Positions 54,763 to 63,860 of a stretch of DNA of 64,000 nucleotides are shown one piece after another; positions within the stretch are counted from its first letter, which is position 1, and every line of letters starts with the position of its first letter. This DNA is from Ashinkailepas kermadecensis (taxonomy: Eukaryota > Arthropoda > Thecostraca > Neolepadidae). The notes under the pieces are model-generated. The model was not told where the DNA came from. It worked only from the letters and a program-made list of their open reading frames with translations, and did not search any database. The position numbers were made by a program, and so were the translations under genes. The DNA is taken from contig JAOTOM010005186.1 in NCBI GenBank assembly GCA_034440615.1, positions 434,001 through 498,000 of the forward strand, written 5' to 3'.

Positions 54763-55195
54763 GCGGGCGCCGTCGCTGGTGGTGTCGGTGGAGCGGGGCA
54801 ACGACCCCGTTGCGGGGCGATCAGTTCAGTACGGCCGTGCGGACGCCGCGCGACTCTCCTCGACCCCGGTCCAGGCCCCGACCTCGACCCCGGCCCCGGC
54901 CCCGCTCAGACGGCCACGCAGTGTGTCGGGTGGCGGTGACTGTGCGGCCGCCAGGGGTCCGTCGCCCAAGAAGGCGCCCACAGCCGCTAACGGACTGCGC
55001 TCTCCGAACGCCTCGCGGGCGCCGCATGTCGGACAGTCGCCGCAGGCTGGACTGTCGCCACGAGCTGGACAGTCGCCGCAGGCTGTGCGGACGCCGCAGG
55101 CTGGACGGTCGCCACAGGCTGGGCAGTCGCCGCAGGCTGTGCGGACGCCGGACCCCCTGGGCCGAGTACTTCTGCAGCCGGGACAGCGGTACGAG
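54763..55195 (+). CDS. RRM-MYND-Tudor gene exon 7: proline/serine linker with short repeats
   Basis: It reads RAPSLVVSVERGNDPVAG, then runs of STP and PAP, then tandem 9-14 residue units such as GQSPQAVRTPQAG, ending LGRVLLQPGQRYE. The acceptor is TGTCCCGGCAG, phase 2, and the donor is GAG|GTAGGT, phase 0. It is probably a disordered linker leading into the Tudor domain. The coding minisatellite (about 55030-55155) and the downstream intronic one are different units. Its last bases are GACAGCGGTACGAG. Together with the donor they found a long array. Confidence 0.6.
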
Positions 55196-55805
55196 GTAGG
55201 TCTCCTCCGGATAGACAGCGGTACAATGTAGGTCTGCTCCGGAGAGACAGCGGTACGAGGTAGGTATCCTCCGGATAGACAGCGGTACGAGGTTGGTCTC
55301 CCCGGATAGACAGCGGTACGAGATAGGTCTGCTCCAGAGAGACAGTGGTACAAGGTAGGTCTGCTCCGGAGAGACAGCGGTACAAGGTAGGTCTCCGGGG
55401 AGACAGCGGTACGAGGTAGGTCTCCTCCAGAGAGACAGTGGTACAAGGTAGGTCTGCTCCGGAGAGACAGCGGTACAAGGTAGGTCTCCGGAGAGACAGC
55501 GGTACGAGGTAGGTATCCTCCGGATAGACAGCGGTACGAGGTAGGTCTCCCCGGATAGACAGCGGTACGAGATAGGTCTGCTCCGGAGACAGCGGTACGA
55601 GGTAGGTCCCCCCGGAGAGACAGCGGTACGAGGTAGGTATCCTCCGGAGTGACAGCGGTACGACATAGGTCTGCTCCGGAGAGACAGCGGTACGAGGTAG
55701 GTATCCTCCGGAGAGACAGCGGTACGAGGTAGGTCTCCCCGGATAGACAGCGGTACGAGATAGGTCTGCTCCGGAGACAGCGGTACGAGGTAGGTCCCCC
55801 CGCAG
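55182..55805 (+). repeat. 30-38 bp minisatellite of exon end plus 5' splice site, about 20 copies
   Basis: Units GACAGCGGTACGAG|GTAGGT plus CTCCTCCGGAGA. The first copy is the true end of exon 7 at 55195. Units alternate CTCC and CTGCTCC spacers, with ATAG and ATCC variants. Confidence 0.95.
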
Positions 55806-56924
55806 AGACAGCGCCGCGTGGCCCCTCGGCCTGGTGCGGTGCCATGCCGACGTATGCCGCTTTGGCCAAGGAGCGTTGTCTGCTGTTCAAGTGGTGATCA
55901 GGGTGACCGGACGTTCTGGTCAGTGCGATTGTCTCTGTGCAGTCGACCGTTCCCAATGCATGCATGTGCACATTGACATATTGTGTGAATGAAGCGTCTA
56001 CCACTATCAGGGTCCACCGATATGGAGGCATTACGTTTGTATATTGGTACATCTTTGTGCCCCTGTTCCAAACTGTAAACAATGATAGTTTGCGGTGAAT
56101 ACATATACATGATATGCAATTATACATGATATAATTGCATCGTCTGTCCTTGAACGGCAGTGGTGATCACGTTCATGTAGTCCACAGCTCTTCAGTGTGG
56201 GCCCTGCTGCCCTTGGCTATCCCGGTTTCTTGGTGGTACGTGCCTGAGCCGGTGGTGAGATTTCTCGTTGTGTTGGCTATTGGCTGTATCATCATGTGTT
56301 GGTTATTGGCTGTGTTGGCTATTATCACCACGTCGTCATTGACGGTTCGCTGCATTCACACGTTCGGCGTGTTGTGCCTTCGGGTGCTTTCACTGAAGTA
56401 AATTCCTGGCGGCGACGTGTTTGCGGTACACATTATTGTGAGTGCCCAGCGTTGCATTCGCAAGTAATGCATCCTTCACGAGTTAGACCAATGTGATGGT
56501 TGTTACTCAAAAGCCGCAAATGAATTGGTATGAAATCGAAGCATGGGCCAAGCTAGCAGCAAACAATGGGGTCCGTGTTATCAGCACTACCCAATGACCT
56601 GCCTGGTCACGTCGTCGACCCCACCGCCAACCACTAGTCCAGCCTGACATGTTCCCTGCGACCTCATCCATCCCTACCGGCAGCATATCTCCCCCCCTCC
56701 TTGCGAGTACCACAGTTGGGCGTTGTCACCTCCGCGATGAACCGTACGTGCCGCTGCGGCGTTCCACTGTGACCCGACATCCCGTTTGGTAGGGCGTCGA
56801 TATCTTCTGTTGTCTGTTGGGCTCGTTCACTCTCGGGCCCAGCTCCCCTGTGGCACCCAGGACCTTATTCGGCAAGGAACCCTTTCCGAGCTATGCATAT
56901 CAACTGACCACCGCCCTGCCCATC
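55806..56924. other. Tudor-gene intron 7, nothing recognised
   Basis: Unique sequence with a small inverted repeat around ATACATGATATGCAATTATA (56100-56135). Confidence 0.45.
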
Positions 56925-57200
56925 GAGTCAGTTGACCCGTCCTGTCGGGTCGGTCCACACCTCCGGTGTGTAGTAGCTGACCCTCGCCCTGCCCGGTGTC
57001 AGTTGACCCGTCCTGTCGGGTCGGTCCCCTCCTCCGGTGTGTAGTAGCTGACCCTCGCCCTGCCCGGTGTCAGTTGACCCCGTCCTGTCGGGTCGGTCCC
57101 CACCTCCGGTGTGTAGTAGCTGACCCTCGCCCTGTCCGGGGGAGTCTGTTGAACCCCGCCCTGTCCGGCCCACTCCCGGTGTGTAGCAGCTCACCCCCGT
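56925..57200 (+). repeat. 63-bp minisatellite ahead of exon 8
   Basis: About four units with GTCAGTTGACCCGTCCTGTC, GGGTCGGTCC and GTGTGTAGTAGCTGACCCTC. CTGCCCGGTG plus CAG/TTGACCC resembles the exon-8 start (CTGCCCGGTGAGCGCCAGCT), so it may be another exon-edge array. Confidence 0.85.
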
Positions 57201-57260
57201 CCTGTCTGGTAAGAGTCAGTTAACCCTATCACGTCCAGTGAGGAGCCCCTGCCCGGTGAG

Positions 57261-57457
57261 CGCCAGCTGAGCCCGACCCACCGCCAGGTGGTGGTGGTGT
57301 ACGCGGCCGACCCAAGCGCCGTCTACCTGCGGCTGCGCCACCAGATGCCGCTGGTGGAGGCGCTCGAGCAGCAGGTGCGGCGCCAGGTGGAGACGCAGCC
57401 GGCCGCGCCGCTGCCCGCCGTCGGCCAGGTGTGCGCCGCCCGCTTCGAGGGCGCCTG
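57261..57457 (+). CDS. RRM-MYND-Tudor gene exon 8: first half of extended Tudor
   Basis: It reads RQLSPTHRQVVVVYAADPSA, then VYLRLRHQMPLVEALEQQV, then AVGQVCAARFEGA. This is the SN-like strand and helix that precede a Tudor barrel, followed by the G-x-x-C-A-A-R-F motif. The donor TG|GTGAGT splits the tryptophan codon and is completed at 59610 to give GAW-YRGSVLAV, a classic Tudor junction. The start is less certain: the acceptor at 57260 fits phase 0, but an acceptor at 57215 would add about 15 residues in the same frame. Confidence 0.85.
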
Positions 57458-57620
57458 GTGAGTGCTACGGCGGGGGGGGGGGCGCCCTGGACCCGGGGGA
57501 GGAATCGCCTGGTGGGTGCTACGGTCGGGAGGGGGGGGCGCCCTGGACCCGGGAGGTGCCTGGTGAGTGAGACGGTCGGGGCGCCCTGGACCCGGGAGGT
57601 GCCTGGTGGGTGAGACTGTC
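57446..57620 (+). repeat. 43-54 bp minisatellite of exon end plus 5' splice site, 4 copies
   Basis: GCCTG|GTGAGTG or GCCTG|GTGGGTG donors occur after 57457 (real), 57511, 57562 and 57605, joined by CGGTCGGG and GCGCCCTGGACCCGGGAGG blocks. Read-through from the exon meets TGA at once. Confidence 0.9.
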
Positions 57621-57635
57621 GGGGGCGCCCTGGAG

Positions 57636-57797
57636 CCGCGGTAGCTCAGTTGGTAGAGCGTCGGACTCTTAATCGCAAGATTGTGGGTTCGAATCTCACA
57701 ACCGACGGCAATACCGAGTCCACCCGCGACCAATCGGCTTGAGAGGTTGGCGACGCTATATGACCTAGCGGTTGAATGCGTCGTAGAAGAACCCAAG
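57636..57797 (+). mobile_element. SINE with a tRNA-Lys-like head and the family-A body
   Basis: The head GCGGTAGCTCAGTTGGTAG to GGGTTCGAATCTCAC resembles tRNA-Lys with anticodon CTT in a CTCTTAA loop, but the anticodon stem has two mismatches. It then runs into CGACCAATCGGCTTGAGAGG and TTGGCGACGCTATATGAC, the same body as family A. GCGCCCTGGAG flanks both sides (57625-57635, 57798-57808), although that word also occurs in the local array. Confidence 0.82.
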
Positions 57798-57808
57798 GCG
57801 CCCTGGAG

Positions 57809-59480
57809 CTGGGGGGCTCCGGCTTATTCCTGACATGCGGCTGTGTGCGGTTTCAGCTATGTTAGCCCGTGTTGCAGCCGGGTGCTAGGTGACTCGCTGT
57901 TAAGCGCCGAGCTTATTTTTATAGACAACTCCGATTGTTTTGCTCACATAGTTAACAGCCATCACAGCTACCCGCGCTGTGCAGCCAATAGCTGTGCTAT
58001 GTCGGGAAAACTAACCGTGTTGCCATTTGAAGTTTTAAGCGTGCTCGGCATGACCGGGTAGGAGATTGAACTGAGCGGGAGGGCCCTGATTCACCAGACC
58101 TGACGGGCCCTGATCGTCTCTCGCCAGCTGAAGAAATTGCTCCGGGAGGATGATGCTGTGTGCAGCCCCAGCGGTGAGCGTGGCACTTGCTGCTGTGCTT
58201 TTTTGTAGACTGTTTGTTTTAACGGATGGAAGGTTATGATGTTCTTAATATTTGTGATTTTCAGACCAGCTGAAATGTGGCCTTGAGAATTGTTCCGCTG
58301 AAAAGTTGTGACTGGCTCAATTTAGATGCAGAAGTGGCAGATTATACAGTTGCTCACTAGCCAACTTTGGATGTTATAGTGGAAATACATTTTCCGTTTC
58401 AGTCATTATTCCTTGACAAAAATGAGATAATCGATCATTTGGATGGCGATAAATATGCTCGCTATCTTATCCGGAACTTTATGAGCTTGGTGGTTCATCA
58501 ACCTCGAAAATTGGGGGGGAAAACCTTAAACCTTTATCACATGTAAATGTATGCTGTATGACCAACGCAGTCGATGCGCCCCTAAGCCCAAATAACCAAC
58601 CAACATGTAAATGTATCGTACGTTGCTCAAGTTTTTTGGTACATGCTGGCATAGTTCATTCCATTTACCCAATGGTTACTTGCTGGTCCGAAGTTGCTCC
58701 TGCGCCATTGGAGGAACATGAAGACATCTGTTCCCTGGGGGAGGGGGGAAGTGATTCTTTTGGGCGTGCCGGACCATAAACTGTTCCCTAGAGATAGAGC
58801 AATTAAATAATCAATTGAAGCGCACCAACAACCGCGCAATGTTCGTCTCACATGAAAGTGGTAGTGATGGCTGTTGGCTAAGATATTATGTTGCTTAGGA
58901 ATAGTGCCATGTATATTTGGAATGTTACATTTCATTCTTTTCGCCTAACTTCCTATTATCTGTATTCAAGATTTATGTCTATTGTTACGTGATCAAATTT
59001 AGAAAATCGCTGTTCTCGGCTACATTAACCAAGCGAAACCGTTCATTTCCTTTGAAGTGACCTTTTGACGTTCTTACTCTTGTCTGGGAATATTCGAAGC
59101 CTTTATAGCGCTGTTTTGGACCTTTCCTTGTTGCATTGAACTCGTTGCGGGTTCCTTTGTGTGTATTATCTTGTATTCTGCCCAAATGGGAACAACTTGT
59201 CTCGGAACATCCGTCCGCATCCAGTGGGTGCCAGTCCCTTCGCGGAGTATTTTCCCGAAAAAGCACGCTCAAGGCCAAGTATCTCCTAAGAGGAAGAGGG
59301 TTTAGCCGTATGTGCCATATGCCGGTACATGTTCTGTCAACACAAGTATCTGCAGATAGGTGCATACCGTGACTATGTTCAGAGCATGTAGCTGCCGTAG
59401 ATTTTGGCTCTTGCCGGGAGGTGCCTGTCCGGGCGTGTAACTTGCGGCACGTGCATGTCCCCACAGTGTAAGTGTACCCA
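57809..59480. other. Tudor-gene intron 8, mostly unique
   Basis: Holds the 50-bp tail insertion at 58553. A 168-codon antisense frame at 58985-59491 has no recognised domain. Confidence 0.45.
58553..58602 (+). mobile_element. 50-bp retroelement tail insertion with 14-bp duplication
   Basis: The insert has the same 3' tail (TCGATGCGCCCCTAAGCCC, then AAATAACCAACCA), bracketed by ACATGTAAATGTAT at 58539-58552 and 58603-58616. It is in the intron between Tudor-gene exons 8 and 9. Confidence 0.88.
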
Positions 59481-59483
59481 GCG

Positions 59484-59640
59484 TGTACCACTGTGCAGTA
59501 CAGATGGCTCAGTGTGCCGTATCCGGGCAGGTACAGACGGCTCTGTATGCCGTGCCCAGGCAGGTACCGGGGCTCGGTACGGACAGTTCAGTGTTCTGTG
59601 CTCGGGCAGGTACCGCGGCTCGGTGCTGGCGGTGCAGGCC
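59484..59640 (+). repeat. Degenerate repeat of 3' splice site plus Tudor exon start, 3-4 copies
   Basis: CTGTGCAG/TACAGATGGCT, CCGGGCAG/GTACAGACGG, CCAGGCAG/GTACCGGGGC and the real TCGGGCAG/GTACCGCGGC, with AGs ending at 59498, 59530, 59563 and 59609. Confidence 0.85.
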
Positions 59641-60003
59641 GGCCAGTACCAGGTCCACTTCCTCGACTGGGGCAACACGGCGGAGCTGTGCGCGGCCGAC
59701 GTCACGGCGCTGTGCGCGGCCGACGTCGCGGCGCTGCCGTCGCCGGCGGCCGCCGTGCCGGCGCAGGCGGTGCGCGCCGCGCTGCCGTGGCGGCCGGCGG
59801 GCGCGGCCGGCGCCTGGAGCTGCCGCCAGCGGCGCGGCCTGGCCGCCCTGGACGGCCGCCCGCTGACGGCCAGCGTGCTCACCGCCGGCCCGCCCGTCAC
59901 CGTGGCGCTCTTCAACGAGGACGGCAAGAGCGTGCTGGACGTGATCGGCGAGGGCGCGCCCGTCGACGCCGCCGACGACGCCCAACTGCCGCTGCAGGCG
60001 CAG
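59610..60003 (+). CDS. RRM-MYND-Tudor gene exon 9: Tudor barrel
   Basis: It reads YRGSVLAVQAGQYQVHFLDW, then GNTAELCAADV. The W-Y-R ... V-x-F-x-D-W/Y-G-N block supplies the aromatic cage that binds methylated arginine in PIWI-interacting Tudor proteins. A second part (ALPWRPAGAAGAWSC, then PPVTVALFNEDGKSVLDVI) looks like the SN-like half that follows. The donor is CAG|GTGGGA, phase 0. The acceptor at 59609 is the last of three or four similar GGGCAG/GTACCG sites. Confidence 0.88.
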
Positions 60004-60469
60004 GTGGGAGTCGCGGGGTGCTGGCGCAGTGCCGGCGGACGCTCGGGTTTGGTGCTGTTCGCTCGTGCTGGGCGACAGTGCGGTGGTGTTGGTTAGTGAT
60101 GAGTTTTGGACGCGGATGTTCAACTGCAGTCCATGGGGTAGGAAGCATGACAATTACATGGCCAGTGTGTACGAACGAGTTTATCCTCGCTGTTTTCACC
60201 AACCCCGTGCACTCCTCGCTCGCTTTTCCGTTGTTCGATCTGCTCCTGTGCCCGATGTCCGGCGGCGGTCCTGTCCGTTCTCCGCCTTTTGTAGCTGAAG
60301 CCCAATCTCCCGAAATACACAGCTTAGTCCGCTGTGCAGCACACACCTTTGTAGCTAAAACCCTGTTTCCTGAATCACACAGCGTGGGCCGCGTTGTAGC
60401 ACCAGCTTTCCCTCATAGCATCATCAACGCGGCAAGTTGCGACGTAAGCGTTACTGGCGACCTTCCACC

Positions 60470-61470
60470 AACACCCCCGCTGTCCGGTAGTGCCGTCTGC
60501 CCGTCAGGTCCCCGCCCCGCTGTCCGGTAGTGCCGTCTGCCCGTCAGGTCCCCGCCCCGCTGTCCGGTAGTGCCGTCTGCCCGTCAGGTCCCCGCCCCGC
60601 TGTCCGGTAGTGCCGTCTGCCCGTCAGGTCCCCGCCCCGCTGTCCGGTAGTGCCGTCTGCCCGTCAGGTCCCACCCCCGCTGTCCGGTGGTGCCGTCTGC
60701 CGGTCAGGTCCCCGCCCCGCTGTCCGGTGGTGCCGTCTGCCCGTCAGGTCCCCGCCCCGCTGTCCGGTAGTGCCGTCTGCCCGTCAGGTCCCCGCCCCGC
60801 TGTCCGGTGGTGCCGTCTGCCGGTCAGGTCCCCGCCCCGCTGTCCGGTGGTGCCGTCTGCCCGTCAGGTCCCCGCCCCGCTGTCCGGTAGTGCCGTCTGC
60901 CCGTCAGGTCCCCGCCCCGCTGTCCGGTGGTGCCGTCTGCCGGTCAGGTCCCCGCCCCGCTGTCCGGTGGTGCCGTCTGCCGGTCAGGTCCCCGCCCGCT
61001 GTCCGGTGGTGCCGTCTGCCGTGGTCCCCGCTGTCCGGTGGTGCGTCTGCCGTCAGGTCCCGCCCCGCTGTCGGTGGTGCCGTGCGGTCAGGTCCCCCCC
61101 GCTGTCGGTGGTGCCGTTGCGTCAGGTCCCCGCCCCGCTGTCCGGTGGTGCCGTCTGCCGGTCAGGTCCCCGCCCCGCTGTGGTGCTTGCCGTCCTGTCC
61201 GGTGGTGCCGTCTGCCCGGTCAGGTCCCCGCCCCGCTGTCCGGTGGTGCCGTCTGCCCGTCAGGTCCCCGCCCCGCTGTCCGGTAGTGCCGTCTGCCCGT
61301 CAGGTCCCCGCCCCGCTGTCCGGTGGTGCCGTCTGCCCGTCAGGTCCCCGCCCCGCTGTCCGGTGGTGCCGTCTGCCCGTCAGGTCCCCGCCCCGCTGTC
61401 CGGTGGTGCCGTCTGCCCGTCAGGTCCCCGCCCCGCTGTCCGGTGGTGCCGTCTGCCCGTCAGGTCCCCG
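60470..61470. repeat. 40-bp minisatellite, about 25 copies
   Basis: Units TGTCCGGTGGTGCCGTCTGC plus CCGTCAGGTCCCCGCCCCGC, in the intron before exon 10. Units between 61010 and 61200 have many single-base losses. Confidence 0.95.
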
Positions 61471-61507
61471 ATGTGGGGCCGCCGGTGATGCTCGCCTCCG
61501 CCCACAG

Positions 61508-61684
61508 CTGCTGGCCGACAGGATGCACCTGGTGGTGCCCACCTCGATGGAGCGCCTGCAACGCGTGACGGCCCAGCTGCGTGACGTCACACTGTACCGA
61601 CCGTACCTCGCCATGGCCCGGCGACTGCAGACGTCCGCCGCCGCCGGTGCGTTACTTGACGTGACGTCACGTCGGTATGGGTGA
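61508..61684 (+). CDS. RRM-MYND-Tudor gene exon 10: C-terminal part (end uncertain)
   Basis: It reads LLADRMHLVVPTSMERLQRV, then TAQLRDVTLYRPYLAMARRL. The acceptor is CCGCCCACAG, phase 0, in frame with exon 9. The frame closes at TGA at 61682-61684, which would make this the last exon. A possible donor GCCG|GTGCGT after 61646 would instead continue the gene, perhaps beyond the window. The peptide is compositionally normal coding sequence but I do not recognise a domain. Confidence 0.6.
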   Translation: MLADRMHLVVPTSMERLQRVTAQLRDVTLYRPYLAMARRLQTSAAAGALLDVTSRRYG

Positions 61685-61689
61685 TGGTG

Positions 61690-62150
61690 TCGTTAGCAGA
61701 CAGGGGCGGTCCGGGTCTCGAGTGGGGCGTGTCTGGGGTGGCGGTGGTTTCGCCGGCGGCAGGTCGGCTGACCCTCGACGGCAGCTGCTGGCAGAGGCGG
61801 TCCGGGTCCCGAGTGGGGCGTGTCTGGGGTGGTGGTGGTGGTGTGGCCGGCGGCAGGTCGGCCGACCCTCGACGGCAGCTGCTGGCAGAGGCGGTCCGGG
61901 TCCCGAGTGGGGCGTGTCTGGGGTGGTGGTGGTGGTGTGGCCGGCGGCAGGTCGACCGACCCTCGACGGCAGCTGCTGGCAGAGGCGGTCCGGGTCCCGA
62001 GTGGGGCGTGTCTGGGGTGGTGGTGGTGGTGTGGCCGACGGCAGCTGCTGGCAGAGGCGGTCCGGGTCCCGAGTGGGGCGTGTCTGGGGTGGTGGTGGTG
62101 GTGGTGTGGCCGGCGGCAGGTCGACCGACCCTCGACGGCAGCTGCCGACG
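61690..62150. repeat. 94-bp minisatellite, about 5 copies
   Basis: Units GGTCCGGGTCCCGAGTGGGG, CGTGTCTGGGGTGG(TGG)n and CGACGGCAGCTGCTGGCAGA. The word CAGCTGCTGGC equals the exon-10 acceptor and first bases (CAG/CTGCTGGC). Confidence 0.93.
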
Positions 62151-62394
62151 TTTAGCCATCCAGAGCGTGATGTTCTCGTGCAGTTTACAGTTTCGGAGTT
62201 GACCGCCTTGCAGTGTATTGGAATTCATGATTTCCGGCGTAAATGCACATAAATAATAGTAATGTTAATATTTGTTCCGCTGGAACCGGCTTTGCAGTAC
62301 CTAAATTTGTACGCGGAAATGCGAGACTTCGGCACATGTACGAGCTCAGTATTGAATATCAATGCCATCAGGACGTCTGCCATTTTCTACGGAC

Positions 62395-63815
62395 GGTGCC
62401 ATTGCCTCACATAGCGTGCAGAACTCCAATAGCGTGTTGTTATCACACTTGTATGCAGTGTGCTACAGTGGTGACTCCAATAACGAGGGGACGAGTAGTC
62501 TAGGGATAAGTTTCCCGCCTCACAATCGAGAGATTGTGGGTTCGAGTCTCACCTGTCGCTACTCTTCACCCGCGGCCAATCGGCGTGAGAGATTGGCGGC
62601 GCTATATGACTCAACAGTCTTAGTGTTGTAAAACCAACAACAAACCGGCTGCGATAGCGTGTTGTTCTCACACCTGTGTGTAGTATGATACAGTGGTGAC
62701 TCCAATAGCGTGTTGTTCTCACACCTGTGTGTAGTGTGATACAGTGGTGACCCCAATAGCGTGTTGTTCTCACACCTGTGTGTAGTGTGATACAGTGGTG
62801 ACTCCAATATCATGTTCTCACACCTGTGTGTAGTGTGATACATAGGTGACTCCAATAGCGTGTTGTTCTCACACCTGTGTGTAGTGTGATACAGTGGTGA
62901 CTCCAATAGCGTGTTGTTCTCACACCTGTGTGTAGTATGATACAGTGGTGACTCCAATAGCGTGTTGTTCTCACAACTGTGTGTAGTGTGATACAGTGGT
63001 GACTCCAATAGCGTGTTGTTCTCACACCTGTGTGTAGTGTGATACAGTGGTGACTCCAATAGCGTGTTGTTCTCACACCTGTATGTAGTGTGATACAGAG
63101 GATGACTCCAATAGCGTGTTGTTCTCACACCTGTGTGTAGTGTGATGCAGTGGTAACTCCAATAGCGTGTTGTTCTCACACCTGTGTGTAGTGTGATACA
63201 GTGGTGACTCCAATAGCGTGTTGTTCTCACACCTGTATGTAGTGTGATACAGTGGTGACTCCAATAGCGTGTTGTTCTCACACCTGTGTGTAGTGTGATA
63301 CAGTGGTGACTCCAATAGCGTGTTGTTCTCACACCTGTGTGTAGTATGATACAGTAGTGACTCCAATAGCGTGTTGTTCTCACACCTGTGTGTAGTGTGA
63401 TACAGAGGTGACTCCAATAGCGTGTTGTTCTCACACCTGTGTGTAGTGTGATACAGTGGTGACTCCAATAGCGTGTTGTTCTCACACCTGTGTGTAGTGT
63501 GATACAGAGGTGACTCCAATAGCGTGTTGTTCTCACACCTGTGTGTAGTGTGATACAGTGGTGACTCCAATAGCGTGTTGTTCTCACACCTGTGTGTAGT
63601 GTGATACAGTGGTGACTCCAATAGCGTGTTGTTCTCACACCTGTGTGTAGTGTGATACAGTGGTGACTCCAATAGCGTGTTGTTCTCACACCTGTGTGTA
63701 GTGTGATACAGTGGTGACTCCAATAGCGTGTTGTTCTCACACCTGTGTGTAGTATGATACAGTTGTGACTCCAATAGCGTGTTGTTCTCACACCTGTGTG
63801 CAGTGTGATACAGTG
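62395..63815. repeat. 51-bp satellite, about 24 copies, interrupted by a SINE
   Basis: Units GACTCCAATAGCGTGTTGTT plus CTCACACCTGTGTGTAGTGT GATACAGTGGT. As 51 is a multiple of three, a 410-codon false frame runs on the minus strand. The diverged first units (62395-62480) precede the SINE at 62484. Confidence 0.95.
62484..62643 (+). mobile_element. tRNA-derived SINE, family A, diverged
   Basis: GGGGACGAGTAGTCTAGGG head, intact B box GGGTTCGAGTCTCAC, the family body with several changes, tail GTAAAACCAACAACAAACC. It is inserted inside the 51-bp satellite: satellite units lie on both sides. Confidence 0.92.
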
Positions 63816-63860
63816 GTGACACTAGTTGACTTCCATGTGCTTCTGCGAAATGGCCTCACA

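Larger units (their letters stand above)
45944..61684 (+). other. RRM-MYND-Tudor gene locus (Vreteno/TDRD1-like)
   Basis: Gene-level entry. Ten exons with compatible phases: 45968-46060, 47285-47391, 48134-48266, 50013-50080, 50468-50546, 53435-53601, 54763-55195, 57261-57457, 59610-60003 and 61508-61684. The predicted product is about 615 residues: RRM, charged helix, MYND zinc finger, low-complexity linker, extended Tudor domain. MYND plus Tudor is seen in TDRD1, and RRM plus Tudor in TDRD10 and insect Vreteno, all germline piRNA-pathway proteins whose Tudor domains bind methyl-arginine marks on PIWI proteins. The family assignment is an inference from domain order. The linker exons and the 3' end are the least certain parts. 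Seven exon borders carry tandem copies of the splice site, five of them clear. Confidence 0.8.

Noticed and set aside
57636..57711. A functional tRNA-Lys (CTT) gene
   Set aside because: Boxes A and B are good, but the anticodon and acceptor stems have mismatches and the sequence continues into a SINE body.
60610..61488. 292-codon proline/arginine-rich frame
   Set aside because: Translation of the 40-bp intronic array. Only the last part (61508 onward) reads as exon.
62559..63822. 410-codon and 249-codon minus-strand frames
   Set aside because: They are translations of the 51-bp satellite and run into a SINE; no start context or domain.
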